This document shows, piece by piece, positions 10,210 to 18,642 of a stretch of DNA of 64,000 nt. Position numbers and translations under genes: made by a program. Location: positions 372,001 to 436,000 of the forward strand of contig NZ_QEKO01000004.1 in the NCBI RefSeq assembly GCF_003096595.1, read 5' to 3'. Within the stretch, counting starts at the first letter, position 1. Each line of letters opens with the position of its first letter. This stretch comes from Pusillimonas noertemannii. GTDB taxonomy: Bacteria > Pseudomonadota > Gammaproteobacteria > Burkholderiales > Burkholderiaceae_B. The notes beneath the pieces were generated by a model. The model had not been told where the DNA came from. It searched no databases and saw only the letters and a program-made list of their open reading frames with translations.

Positions 10210-12596
10210 TGCCCTGTTCCGCTGCCTGGCCCGGCCGAAAGCTCGACGGTCTCGTCGGGCAAATCGACCGCCTCGCCAGGCATTGCAGTCGGAGAAAAGC
10301 GATTGGGCGCGACCCGGTCCAGCGTCCGCAGGATACGTTCGGCGGTAGCCGGCGCATCGAGCGGAATGTCGGCGCGCGGCTCGGCCACCGAGGCGATGGA
10401 GTCGCGTATGGCCAGGAAGACCGAAATGGCCAGTGGCAGGGGCGGCTCGCCCATGGCCTTGGACTGATAGATATTGTTCTCGGCATTGCCGTTGTCAAAG
10501 AACGCGACATTGAACTGCTCGGGACAATCGGACACCGAGGGAATCTTGTACGTAGAGGGCGCATGCGTTTTCAGTGCGCCCTGCTCGTCCCACCACAGCT
10601 CTTCAGAGGTGAGCCAGCCTGCGCCCTGTATGAAGCCCCCTTCTATCTGGCCCAGGTCGACCGCGGGGTTGATCGGACGCCCGGCGTCGTAGAGTATGTC
10701 GGTGCGCAGCAGGCGGTTCTCGCCGGTAAGAGTGTCGATGACGACCTCGGAGCAGGCGGCCGCATAGACGAAGTAGTAAAAGGGCCGGCCGGTCAGCTTC
10801 TTCATGTCGTAGTGGATCTTGGGCGTCTTGTAGAAGCCCGACGACCACAGCGAAACACGTGCCATATAGGCCTTTTGCACGAACTCGCGAAACGGCACGG
10901 CGCGGTCGCCGCAATATACCTGGCCGTCCTCGAAGCGAATGTGCTGCTCGTCGCAGCCGTACTGGTCGGCCGCGAAAGCGGCCAGGACCGACTTGATCTT
11001 GCGGCAGGCGTCTTGCGCCGCCTTGCCGTTCAGGTCGGTGCCGGTGGATGCCGCCGTGGCCGACGTGTTGGCCACCTTGGCGGTGTCGGTGCCCGAGGCC
11101 CGCACCTGGCCGATGTCGACGCCGAATTCTTCGGCGACGATCTGCGCCACCTTGGTATTGAGCCCTTGTCCCATCTCGGTGCCGCCATGATTGACCAGGA
11201 TGGAGCCGTCGGTGTAGACATGGACGAGCGCCCCCGCCTGGTTCAGGTGAGTGGCCGTGAACGAGATGCCGAACTTGACGGGCACCAGCGCAAGGCCTTT
11301 TTTAAGCACCTTGCTTGCGGCGTTGAAACGCCGGATTTCGTCTCGGCGGCGGCGATACTCGCAAGAGGCCTCGAGCTGATCGACCAATGGCTGCAGGACA
11401 TTATCTTCAAGCACCGTATCGTAGGGCGTGACATTGCGCTCATCGACGCCGTAGAAATTGCGCTTGCGCACATCAAGCGCGTCGAGCCCCAGGCGCCGCG
11501 CGATGTCGTCAAGCACATACTCGATGCACAATATGCCCTGCGGCCCCCCAAAGCCCCTGAATGCTGTGTTGGACTGCGTGTTGGTCTTGACCCGCAGCGA
11601 AAGAATGTCGAAGGCCGGCAGGTAGTAGGCATTGTCGGTGTGGAACACCTGGCGGTCGGCCACCGCGCCCGACAGGTCGGCCGAATAGCCGCAGCGCAGC
11701 CGCTGCTCGAAGGACACGGCTTCGATCATGCCCTGGTCGTCATAGGCAACGTCATAGCCGGCCGAGAAGTCGTGCCGCTTGCCGGTCACCATGAAATCGT
11801 CGTCGCGGTCGGCCCGCAGCTTGACTGGCTGCCCCGTGCGCCACGCCAGCAGGGCCGCCGCCGTGGCGAAAGGCCATGACTGGCTTTCTTTGCCGCCGAA
11901 ACCGCCTCCCATGCGGCGGCACTGCACCCTGACCGCATGCAGGGGCCGTCCCAGCATATGGGCGATCATGCTCTGCATCTCGGTGGGATGCTGGGTGGAG
12001 CTGAGCACCAGAATTTCGCCGTTTTCGCCGGGCTGGGCGTAGGCGATCTGGCCCTCGAGGTAGAACTGCTCCTGGCCGCCGCAATACAGTCGCCCCTGGT
12101 GGCGATGCCGCCCGTGTTCCAGCTTGGCCGGCACATCGCCGCGCGCGATGCGCACCGGAGGCAGCACATAAGACTCGCGCCGGGCGCCATCGTCGGCCGA
12201 AAGCACCGGTTCAAGTTCCTGGTATTGCACCTGCGCCAGCTGGGCGGCCCGCCGCGCCGCGTCGTGCGAAATGGCGGCTACCGCAAACAGGGGCTGGCCG
12301 ACGTACTGGACATGGCCATCGGCAAAGACCGGTTCATCGTGGATGTAGGCGCCCAGGTATTTTTCGCCCGGCACGTCGTCGAGACAGACGACCTCCACGA
12401 CGCCGGGCGCCGCCCGCACCCTGGACAGGTCCATGGAAACAATGGCGGCGTGGGCACGGGACGAAAGGCCCAGCGCCGCGTGAAGCGTGCCTTGCTGCTC
12501 GGGCACGTCGTCGGTGTACTGCGCCTGGCCCGTGACATGCAGCCGAGCGCTTTCATGCGCCAGCGGCCTTCCGACGGTCTGATATGGCTTGTTCAT
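10206..12596 (-). CDS. xdhB: Xanthine dehydrogenase, molybdenum-binding subunit
   Basis: Large catalytic subunit that hydroxylates hypoxanthine and xanthine to urate at the molybdopterin centre. 796 residues. Starts with the hammerhead domain (HVTGQAQYTDDVPEQQGTLH); then come the cofactor-binding blocks GGGFGGKESQSW, NTAFRGFGGPQG and HGGTEMGQGLNTKVAQI. The conserved catalytic glutamate is in KAMGEPPLPLAISVFLAIRD near residue 715. Translationally coupled to xdhA (4-base overlap upstream) and xdhC (4-base overlap downstream). Confidence 0.96.
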   Translation of the reverse strand: MNKPYQTVGRPLAHESARLHVTGQAQYTDDVPEQQGTLHAALGLSSRAHAAIVSMDLSRVRAAPGVVEVVCLDDVPGEKYLGAYIHDEPVFADGHVQYVGQPLFAVAAISHDAARRAAQLAQVQYQELEPVLSADDGARRESYVLPPVRIARGDVPAKLEHGRHRHQGRLYCGGQEQFYLEGQIAYAQPGENGEILVLSSTQHPTEMQSMIAHMLGRPLHAVRVQCRRMGGGFGGKESQSWPFATAAALLAWRTGQPVKLRADRDDDFMVTGKRHDFSAGYDVAYDDQGMIEAVSFEQRLRCGYSADLSGAVADRQVFHTDNAYYLPAFDILSLRVKTNTQSNTAFRGFGGPQGILCIEYVLDDIARRLGLDALDVRKRNFYGVDERNVTPYDTVLEDNVLQPLVDQLEASCEYRRRRDEIRRFNAASKVLKKGLALVPVKFGISFTATHLNQAGALVHVYTDGSILVNHGGTEMGQGLNTKVAQIVAEEFGVDIGQVRASGTDTAKVANTSATAASTGTDLNGKAAQDACRKIKSVLAAFAADQYGCDEQHIRFEDGQVYCGDRAVPFREFVQKAYMARVSLWSSGFYKTPKIHYDMKKLTGRPFYYFVYAAACSEVVIDTLTGENRLLRTDILYDAGRPINPAVDLGQIEGGFIQGAGWLTSEELWWDEQGALKTHAPSTYKIPSVSDCPEQFNVAFFDNGNAENNIYQSKAMGEPPLPLAISVFLAIRDSIASVAEPRADIPLDAPATAERILRTLDRVAPNRFSPTAMPGEAVDLPDETVELSAGPGSGTGQ

Positions 12597-14053
12597 GACA
12601 CCCCCTTCATCAGGATGCGCGCATCGGCCTGACCGGTGCTTTCAAGATAGAAGCGATACAACAGGTTGCGAGCCGATTTTCGGCGGTAGTCGTCCGAGGC
12701 CCGCATGTCGGTCAGGGGCTGGTAATCGCGGTCGAGCGCCTGCATTGCCAGCGCGACGCTTGCTTCGCTCCATTCATTCCCCAGCAGGGCCTCTTCGGCG
12801 TGGCGTGCCCGCCTGGACGTAGCGGCCATGCCGCCATGGGCGATGCGCAGCGAAGCCACCCTGCCTTGTTCGACAGTCAGGGCGTAGGCGCTGCAAACGG
12901 CCGAGATGTCCTGGTCGAAGCGCTTGGAAAGCTTGTAGGTGGCCACCCGGCATTGCGGATTGCGCCGGGGCACGACCACGGCTTCTACGAATTCGCCCGG
13001 CTCGCGAGCCTGCTTGCGGTAGTCGAGATACAGATCTTCCAGCGGCAGCTCGCGGCGGCTCGCCCCCCTGCGCAGGATGACGGTGGACCCGATGGCGATG
13101 AGCAGGGGCGCGCTGTCGCCAATGGGCGAACCATTGGCAAGGTTGCCCACCAGGGTGCCCGAATTGCGTATGGGCATGGAGGCAAAGCGCTTCCATAGTT
13201 CGTGTGCCTCGGGATACTCTTGGACAACGGCCTCGTAGCCATCGTTGAGCGAAACCGCCGCGGCTATGCGCAAAGCCCCATTTGTTTTTTCGATTCGGTT
13301 CAGCTCGGCAATATCGCCCAGATAGATGACGGCGGGCAGGGTCTTGAGCTGCTTGGTGACCCAAAGGCCGACGTCGGTTCCGCCGGCCAGCAAGATGGCG
13401 TCGGGGTGTTGCAGGTAAAGCTCGGCCAGCTCGTCGGTTGTGGTCGGCGCAAAATAAGATTGCCCCGGGGCCTCGATCGCCAGCATGCCCGCATTTGTAT
13501 CGCGCAAGCCCTGCAACTGGCCGCGCACCGCCTCGTGGTCGAGCCTGGCCGGCGGGTAGGCATCCATGCCGCAGGCCGCATCGATAATGGGCCGGTAGCC
13601 CGTGCAGCGGCACAAATTACCCGACAGGTGGTCGAACACCTCGTGGCGGGCCGGACGCGTATGGCCGTTCTGGTACATGGTGTACATCGACATGACGAAG
13701 CCGGGCGTGCAAAAGCCGCATTGCGAGCCGTGATGATCGACCATCGCCTGTTGCACCGGATGCAGCGAATCGCCTTCTTCCAGTGCTTCGACCGTCCACA
13801 TCGCCTTGCCATCAAGTGTGGGCAAGAAGCGGATACAGGCATTGATCGCCTGGAAAACCAGGCGGCCGTCAGCCTGCAGGCTGGCCTGCGTAACAGTGCA
13901 CGCGCCGCAGTCGCCTTCGCCGCAGCCCTCTTTGGTGCCTGTGAGCCTGCGGTCTTCACGCAGGTACTGAAGCACGGTCTGGGTGGGCGAATGCGGCGTA
14001 ACTTCGTGAAGCACGCCGTTCAGGTAAAAACGGATGACGCCTCGAACGTTCAT
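12593..14053 (-). CDS. xdhA: Xanthine dehydrogenase small subunit (2Fe-2S and FAD)
   Basis: Electron-transfer subunit that passes electrons from the molybdenum centre through two [2Fe-2S] clusters to FAD and NAD. 486 residues. The plant-type ferredoxin domain has CGEGDCGACTV (cysteines 44, 49, 52), followed by the second-cluster motifs CGFCTPGFVMSMY and LCRCTGYRPI. The FAD domain starts near residue 195 (AILLAGGTDVGLWVTKQL) with NSGTLVGNLANGSPIGDSAP. It overlaps xdhB by 4 bases. The 154-base gap to allA upstream contains an AT-rich element, so xdhABC may also have its own promoter. Confidence 0.96.
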   Translation of the reverse strand: MNVRGVIRFYLNGVLHEVTPHSPTQTVLQYLREDRRLTGTKEGCGEGDCGACTVTQASLQADGRLVFQAINACIRFLPTLDGKAMWTVEALEEGDSLHPVQQAMVDHHGSQCGFCTPGFVMSMYTMYQNGHTRPARHEVFDHLSGNLCRCTGYRPIIDAACGMDAYPPARLDHEAVRGQLQGLRDTNAGMLAIEAPGQSYFAPTTTDELAELYLQHPDAILLAGGTDVGLWVTKQLKTLPAVIYLGDIAELNRIEKTNGALRIAAAVSLNDGYEAVVQEYPEAHELWKRFASMPIRNSGTLVGNLANGSPIGDSAPLLIAIGSTVILRRGASRRELPLEDLYLDYRKQAREPGEFVEAVVVPRRNPQCRVATYKLSKRFDQDISAVCSAYALTVEQGRVASLRIAHGGMAATSRRARHAEEALLGNEWSEASVALAMQALDRDYQPLTDMRASDDYRRKSARNLLYRFYLESTGQADARILMKGVS

Positions 14054-14127
14054 GTTGTCTCCATGGCCGGCGACGGCAAAGGCCTTTGCCTCGCCCGCTC
14101 TTGTAATGCGTGCCCCTGCAAGGACAC

Positions 14128-14143
14128 TATATACCTAAATATA
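14128..14143. promoter_or_regulatory. AT-rich palindrome in front of xdhA
   Basis: The 16-base element TATATACCTAAATATA has TATAT and ATATA as inverted arms. It is the only AT-rich patch in the 154-base gap between allA and xdhA. It could be a -10 region or operator for a separate xdhABC promoter. No strong -35 hexamer was identified, so this is a weak call. Confidence 0.3.
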
Positions 14144-14207
14144 AGCCGGGCTCCGAACATGCCCCGCGGTGTGCGCAAGGCGGGCCGGGAACCCCGGGCG
14201 GCGGCCT

Positions 14208-14753
14208 TCAGCCCCCTGCCGGCGGCAGCGCCACGGCGTCGGCCTGGTTGCGGAAGCTGCCGTCTATGCTGCGTACTTCGTGCAGGACGTATTCGTCGCA
14301 ATCGGGCGCATCGCCGATGCGGTCGATGACGATGAAGTCGCCCTGGCGGCCCAGCGCCATCAATGGATGGTGCCAGGTTCCCCGGTGGTAGTTCACGCCC
14401 TGGCCGGGGCCCACGTAGAAAGCGCGGATGGCGGCTTCGTCCGGCCTGTCGCCCGCGCCGTCGGGCGCCACCACGGCGATGAACGGTGTCTGGCTGCAGG
14501 GAATCCAGGCCTGGCTGCCCAGGCTATGGCGTTCGAGCATGGCAATGCGCAACGGAAGCTGGAACGCATCGCCCCGCGCCATGCTGATGCCGGCCTGGCC
14601 GTCGTCGCCCCCGAGCTGGATACGCCCCAGGTCGTGATATCGCCGGGTGGTCCCGCCGTTGATCGGAAACCAGGGCCGTCCGCCCATCTCGATTACATCG
14701 CCGAAGGGTGCGAAGGCTTCCTTGTCCAGTCGTTCGAGCTTGAGTATGGCCAT
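14208..14753 (-). CDS. allA: Ureidoglycolate lyase (urea-releasing)
   Basis: Splits (S)-ureidoglycolate to glyoxylate and urea, the last step of the pathway encoded here. 181 residues, starting MAILKLERLDKEAFAPFGDVIE; family blocks are RYHDLGRIQL, MLERHSLGSQAWIPC and GVNYHRGTWHHPLMAL, with the cupin-like fold expected for AllA. It lies 24 bases after allantoicase on the same strand. The C-terminus (ADAVALPPAGG) is a few residues longer than usual. Confidence 0.93.
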   Translation of the reverse strand: MAILKLERLDKEAFAPFGDVIEMGGRPWFPINGGTTRRYHDLGRIQLGGDDGQAGISMARGDAFQLPLRIAMLERHSLGSQAWIPCSQTPFIAVVAPDGAGDRPDEAAIRAFYVGPGQGVNYHRGTWHHPLMALGRQGDFIVIDRIGDAPDCDEYVLHEVRSIDGSFRNQADAVALPPAGG

Positions 14754-14777
14754 GATCTCTCCTTGAGCGCCGCCGCC

Positions 14778-15827
14778 CTATCGGGCCAGCCGCCCCCATA
14801 TCCTCAGCCGGCTGACGCCGCCATCGGGAAACATATTGAGCCGGACATGGGTGATCGGGCCCAATGCACGGATCTGATCGCCCGAATAAAAATGCTGCTT
14901 GTCCATCTCGGTTTTTTGCTCGCCCAGAAGCTCGGGCCAGAACATGGCCTGGGTGGTGATGGACTGGTCTGTGCCCTGCTCGACCCGCGCCGCCTGTATG
15001 GAGACGCGGTCGGGATAATTGCCCTTGAAATGCGCCGTATCGACTTCTATCTTTTCGACCACGGCGGCGTGGCCCAGTTCAACGATGCACCAGTCGTAGC
15101 CCGGGTCGCGGCGCCGCCGGGTCTCCCAGCCGTCGCCCATGTTCACGCCGCGGCCCGGCATGACCATGCGGAAAGGCACGCCGAAGTGGGCGTCGCTGTA
15201 GCTGACGATGCGGCCGCCGGCGGCCAGCGCCGAGACCTCGTGCAGGGCGTCCGGGTCTTTTGCAGCCCAGTCGCACAAGGGCTGGCCATAGGCCCGGAAG
15301 CGGGCCACACCACCGTCCGGATAGATGTTCAGGCGCAGATGCGTAAAGGGACGTTCGTCGCTGATGGGCAGGAAATGGTGGGAGCCGCCCGACAGAGAGG
15401 TGGCGGGAAGAAGCTCGACCCAGTCGGCGTCCGCGCCGGGGTCGGCACCACCAGCGCAATAGCAGGCCTGCACCGACGCCGCCGGCGGATAGTTGCCGGT
15501 GAAATGGCTGGTGTCGATGTCCAGCCCCTTGACGACGCCCGGCAGGCCTAGCCGCACAACCGCGTGGTCATGTCCGCCCTGGCGACGCCGCTTTGTTTCC
15601 CAGCCGTCGACCCACTTGCCGTGGTCATCGAACTTGCCCACGATGAACACCGATTCGGACGACTGCAGCATGCGGTCGGCTTCACCAAAGAAATCGTCGG
15701 AGCACGACACGACGCGCGCGCCGAAATCGGCCGAAGCCAGGTTGGCATGGCGCACGGCGAAAACCGGCGGCTCGGTGACGGGTGCTGCGTTGATTACTGT
15801 GCCAACAGGCAAATTGGGGGCGGCCAT
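14778..15827 (-). CDS. alc: Allantoicase
   Basis: Hydrolyses allantoate to ureidoglycolate and urea. 349 residues with the two repeated allantoicase domains visible by eye. The first has SADFGARVVSCSDDFFGEADRML and WVDGWETKRRR, and the second has GGRIVSYSDAHFGVPFRMVMPGR and MGDGWETRRRRDPGYDW. Both halves also carry the DTxHFxGNYP motif (DTSHFTGNYP and DTAHFKGNYPDR). It lies between uraD (32-base gap) and allA. Confidence 0.94.
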   Translation of the reverse strand: MAAPNLPVGTVINAAPVTEPPVFAVRHANLASADFGARVVSCSDDFFGEADRMLQSSESVFIVGKFDDHGKWVDGWETKRRRQGGHDHAVVRLGLPGVVKGLDIDTSHFTGNYPPAASVQACYCAGGADPGADADWVELLPATSLSGGSHHFLPISDERPFTHLRLNIYPDGGVARFRAYGQPLCDWAAKDPDALHEVSALAAGGRIVSYSDAHFGVPFRMVMPGRGVNMGDGWETRRRRDPGYDWCIVELGHAAVVEKIEVDTAHFKGNYPDRVSIQAARVEQGTDQSITTQAMFWPELLGEQKTEMDKQHFYSGDQIRALGPITHVRLNMFPDGGVSRLRIWGRLAR

Positions 15828-15859
15828 GGGACATCACTCCAGAAAAAGAAGAGGCAAGC

Positions 15860-16381
15860 TCAGGTACCGGGCTTGCGGACCAGGTCATCGAGGCGAAACC
15901 GCCCGATCTTGTAGATTTGCTCAAGGCATTCGGCGGTTTCTTCAGGCGGCGACAATGCCAGCCGCCGCCTGAATTCACGGATGACGCTTTGCCTGTCGTG
16001 GCCGCGCACCGCCAGAATGAAGGGAAATCCGAATTTCTCGCGATAGGCCTGGTTCAGCGCGGTAAGCCTGCTGTACTCGTCGGGCGTGCAGCGATCGAGG
16101 CCGGCGCCCTGCTGCTCGGAGGTGGACTCGGGCGTGAGTTCGCCGCGGACGGCGGCCTTTCCGGCAAGCTCGGGGTGGGCCCGGATGAGCTCCATTTGCG
16201 CCTGAGGCCCCGCGGCGGCAACGCGCTCGACCATGGCCCGATGCAGGTCATCGACACTGTCGAAGGGACGCAGGGATGCGACCTGCTCGGCCACCCACGG
16301 AGAGTGCTCGAAGACGCCCCCCAGCAGGCTTATGAAACGCCCGACGGGCAAGGCATTGAGCTCGGCAAGCGTGATGTTCAT
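15860..16381 (-). CDS. uraD: 2-oxo-4-hydroxy-4-carboxy-5-ureidoimidazoline (OHCU) decarboxylase
   Basis: Converts OHCU to S-allantoin after HiuH. 173 residues starting MNITLAELNALPVGRFISLLG. Family motifs include GVFEHSPWVAE, the HPELAG motif (IRAHPELAGKAA) holding the catalytic histidine, and KFGFPFILAVRG near the C-terminus. The start at 16381 overlaps the puuE stop by 4 bases, so the genes are translationally coupled. A 27-codon upstream extension lies inside puuE and was not used. Confidence 0.95.
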   Translation of the reverse strand: MNITLAELNALPVGRFISLLGGVFEHSPWVAEQVASLRPFDSVDDLHRAMVERVAAAGPQAQMELIRAHPELAGKAAVRGELTPESTSEQQGAGLDRCTPDEYSRLTALNQAYREKFGFPFILAVRGHDRQSVIREFRRRLALSPPEETAECLEQIYKIGRFRLDDLVRKPGT

Positions 16382-17322
16382 GCGATTGTCCTTGCCGCCT
16401 CGCCCCGGTAGGGGTGGCGCTGGGCCCAATGGCGCGCAATGTCGACGCGGCGGCATATCCACACCCGCTCGCGCTGCTGGATGTAATCAAGAAAGCGCTG
16501 CAGGCCGGCAAAACGCCCCGGCCGGCCCACCAGCCGGCAATGCAGGCCGATCGACATCATCTTGGGCGTATGCTCGCCCTCGGCGTACAGCACGTCGAAG
16601 GCGTCTTTGAGATAGGAACAGAAGTGATCGCCGGTGTTGAACCCCTGCGCGGTGGCAAAGCGCATGTCGTTGCAATCAAGGGTATAGGGCACGACCAGGT
16701 GCGGCCTGACCGAGCCGTCTGACACGCCCACCTCGCACCAGAACGGCAGGTCGTCGCCGTAGTAGTCGGAGTCGTACAGAAAGCCGCCATGCTCGACCAC
16801 CAGCCGGCGGGTATTCGGGCTGTCGCGCCCCGTGTACCAGCCCGACGGCGCACTGCCGGTAACCGCCTGGATGGCCTGCACGCACTGGCGCATGTGCGCC
16901 TGCTCGACCTCGGGAGGCACGCTTTGATAATGGATCCAGCGATAGCCGTGGGCCGCGATTTCGTGGCCCAGCTCGACCAGCGCCTGCGCGACTTCGGCAT
17001 TGCGCTCCAGCGCCATGCCGATGCCGAAGACGGTAAGCGGCAGCCCGCGGCGCTCGAACTCTTTCAAGATGCGCCAGACACCGGCCCGCGAACCGTATTC
17101 GTAGATGGACTCCATCGACAGGTGCCGATCGGGATAAGCCGCCGCGCCGATGATCTCGGACAGAAATTGCTCGGACGCCTCGTCCCCGTGCAACACGCAG
17201 CTTTCGCCGCCCTCTTCGTAGTTGAGCACGAACTGCACCGCCAGCCGGGCCTGGCCGGGCCAGTCGGCCAGCGGCGGGTTGCGTCCATAGCCGACGAGAT
17301 CGCGGGGGTAGGCTTGGCTCAT
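16378..17322 (-). CDS. puuE: Allantoinase PuuE (polysaccharide-deacetylase-fold type)
   Basis: Cofactor-independent allantoinase that opens the hydantoin ring of allantoin to allantoate. 314 residues starting MSQAYPRDLVGYGRNPPLADWPG, the standard PuuE N-terminus; other blocks are FVLNYEEGGESCVLHGD, LGHEIAAHGYRWIHY, WYTGRDSPNTRRLVVE and the DDLPFW segment. It overlaps the GntR regulator gene and uraD by 4 bases on either side, which places it in the middle of a tightly coupled operon. It is distinct from the zinc-dependent AllB/PucH allantoinases. Confidence 0.95.
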   Translation of the reverse strand: MSQAYPRDLVGYGRNPPLADWPGQARLAVQFVLNYEEGGESCVLHGDEASEQFLSEIIGAAAYPDRHLSMESIYEYGSRAGVWRILKEFERRGLPLTVFGIGMALERNAEVAQALVELGHEIAAHGYRWIHYQSVPPEVEQAHMRQCVQAIQAVTGSAPSGWYTGRDSPNTRRLVVEHGGFLYDSDYYGDDLPFWCEVGVSDGSVRPHLVVPYTLDCNDMRFATAQGFNTGDHFCSYLKDAFDVLYAEGEHTPKMMSIGLHCRLVGRPGRFAGLQRFLDYIQQRERVWICRRVDIARHWAQRHPYRGEAARTIA

Positions 17323-18083
17323 GGTTGCTCCTCGGGCTTGACGCTGAAGGCTGCCCAGGGGTCGGTACGCCCCGACGAAACCTGCAGCATGCGTTGTTCG
17401 CAATCGCTCAGATGATGTGACATTGCTTCGCGGGCACCCTCGCGGTCGGCCACCGCCAGGAGATCGAGTATGCGCTCGTGCTCGATATACGAGCAGGTGC
17501 TGGCCGCGGGGGTGTCGCGGTAGGCGATGATCAGGGTGGTACGCGAGCACAGGCTGTGCATGAGCTCGGTCAGAACCTCGTTGCCGGCCAATTGCGCCAG
17601 CTTTACATGAAAGGCGTTGGACAGCCTGAGCCAGCTGATGCGGTCGCCGCACTCAAAGGCCTGGTGCTCTTGGCGCACCATGTCGCGCAGGGGCTGCAGG
17701 CGCCGGGCCAGGTCGGTCAGGGTCACGAGCTTGTCGATCAACAGACATTCCATGTCCCGGCGAAGTTCGAAGACATCGCGCATTTCGGCCTGGCTGGGCC
17801 GCCACACGAAGGCGCCCCTATTGGGCCGGAGCACCACGATCTTGTCGTGCGCCAGCTGGGCCAGAGCCGCCCGCACAGTTGCGCGCGAGCAGGCGAAGAC
17901 CTCGCACAGCGTGGCCTCGGTAAGCTTGGCGCCGGGCAGCAGGCGGCGATCCATGACGGCGTCGAAAATATCGGCATAGACGCGGTCGGCCTCGCCGCCC
18001 CCAAGCCCGCCTTCCAACAAGGACGAGGCTCTGGGCGCCGCGATTTCGCTGTCGCGTTCGGCATGCTGGTCAAGGCAAAGCAT
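17319..18083 (-). CDS. GntR-family (FCD type) transcriptional regulator of purine catabolism
   Basis: Predicted DNA-binding repressor or sensor for the ureide/urate cluster. 254 residues. The winged helix-turn-helix is at about residues 35-95 (KLTEATLCEVFACSRATVRA, then PNRGAFVWRPS), and the C-terminal all-helical FCD effector domain follows (RRDMECLLIDK, AFHVKLAQLAGNEVLTELM, EHERILDLLAVADREGAREAM). The frame is open far upstream, but those codons run through the operator region, so the ATG at 18083 was chosen. It is the first gene of the minus-strand arm and overlaps puuE by 4 bases. Its ligand is unknown; a pathway intermediate such as urate or allantoin is likely. Confidence 0.85.
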   Translation of the reverse strand: MLCLDQHAERDSEIAAPRASSLLEGGLGGGEADRVYADIFDAVMDRRLLPGAKLTEATLCEVFACSRATVRAALAQLAHDKIVVLRPNRGAFVWRPSQAEMRDVFELRRDMECLLIDKLVTLTDLARRLQPLRDMVRQEHQAFECGDRISWLRLSNAFHVKLAQLAGNEVLTELMHSLCSRTTLIIAYRDTPAASTCSYIEHERILDLLAVADREGAREAMSHHLSDCEQRMLQVSSGRTDPWAAFSVKPEEQP

Positions 18084-18117
18084 GTTTACTCCGTCGAAGA
18101 ATATGGGCAAACCGCTA

Positions 18118-18169
18118 TTGACAATTATTGGCATGTAAAACAGAATCGTCAACATAAATTGTTGACAAT
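18118..18169. promoter_or_regulatory. Operator/promoter region between the GntR gene and hiuH
   Basis: A perfect inverted repeat GTCAACA-TAAAT-TGTTGAC lies at 18148-18166. The octamer TTGACAAT occurs twice in direct orientation, at 18118-18125 and 18162-18169. On the plus strand TTGACA (18118-18123) is followed after 17 bases by CAGAAT, a possible promoter for hiuH-puuD that the palindrome would overlap. The position between the regulator and the divergent arm makes this the natural binding site of the GntR protein; that is inference. Confidence 0.6.
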
Positions 18170-18236
18170 CTGGTTTTCGGCCAGATTCCCTCTTGCGATA
18201 AAAACCTGGCAGCTCGAGCAGGCAACCGGAGACACC

Positions 18237-18590
18237 ATGGGAAAGCTTTCCACGCATGTACTCGACACCCTGCACGGCACGCCGGCAAACGGGGTGGGCA
18301 TACAGCTTTACGCCATCCAGGGCGCCGAAAAGCAGCTTCTGGCGCAAGTGCTTACCAATGCCGACGGACGCTGCGACGCTCCACTGCTTCAAGGCGACGG
18401 CCTGCAGCCGGGCCGATACGAACTGGTGTTCCAGGTGGGCAAGTATTTCGCCGCCAAGGGCACCGTCCTGCCCGATCCCCCGTTTCTCGACCAGGTCGCC
18501 ATCAACTTCGGCGTGGCCGACGCGCAGCAGAACTACCACGTGCCGCTCGTCGTCACGCCCTGGTCCTACTCCACTTACCGCGGCAGCTGA
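18237..18590 (+). CDS. hiuH: 5-hydroxyisourate hydrolase (transthyretin-like)
   Basis: Hydrolyses 5-hydroxyisourate, the product of urate oxidation, to OHCU. 117 residues with the N-terminal LSTHVLDTLHGTPA motif (active-site histidine 7), the central YELVFQVGKYF block and the C-terminal tetrapeptide YRGS that marks true HiuH proteins. No signal peptide is seen, so it is cytoplasmic. The ATG at 18237 gives the family N-terminus; a long upstream extension in frame runs antisense to the GntR gene. It is followed by puuD after 52 bases. Confidence 0.96.
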   Translation: MGKLSTHVLDTLHGTPANGVGIQLYAIQGAEKQLLAQVLTNADGRCDAPLLQGDGLQPGRYELVFQVGKYFAAKGTVLPDPPFLDQVAINFGVADAQQNYHVPLVVTPWSYSTYRGS

Positions 18591-18642
18591 TGCCGGGTGT
18601 GCCGCCCGCATCGGGGCGCGCCGCGCAAAGGGATTGACACCC

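Noticed and set aside
10182-11879. 565-codon open frame antisense to xdhB
   Set aside because: Shadow of xdhB codons; the composition lacks features of a real protein.
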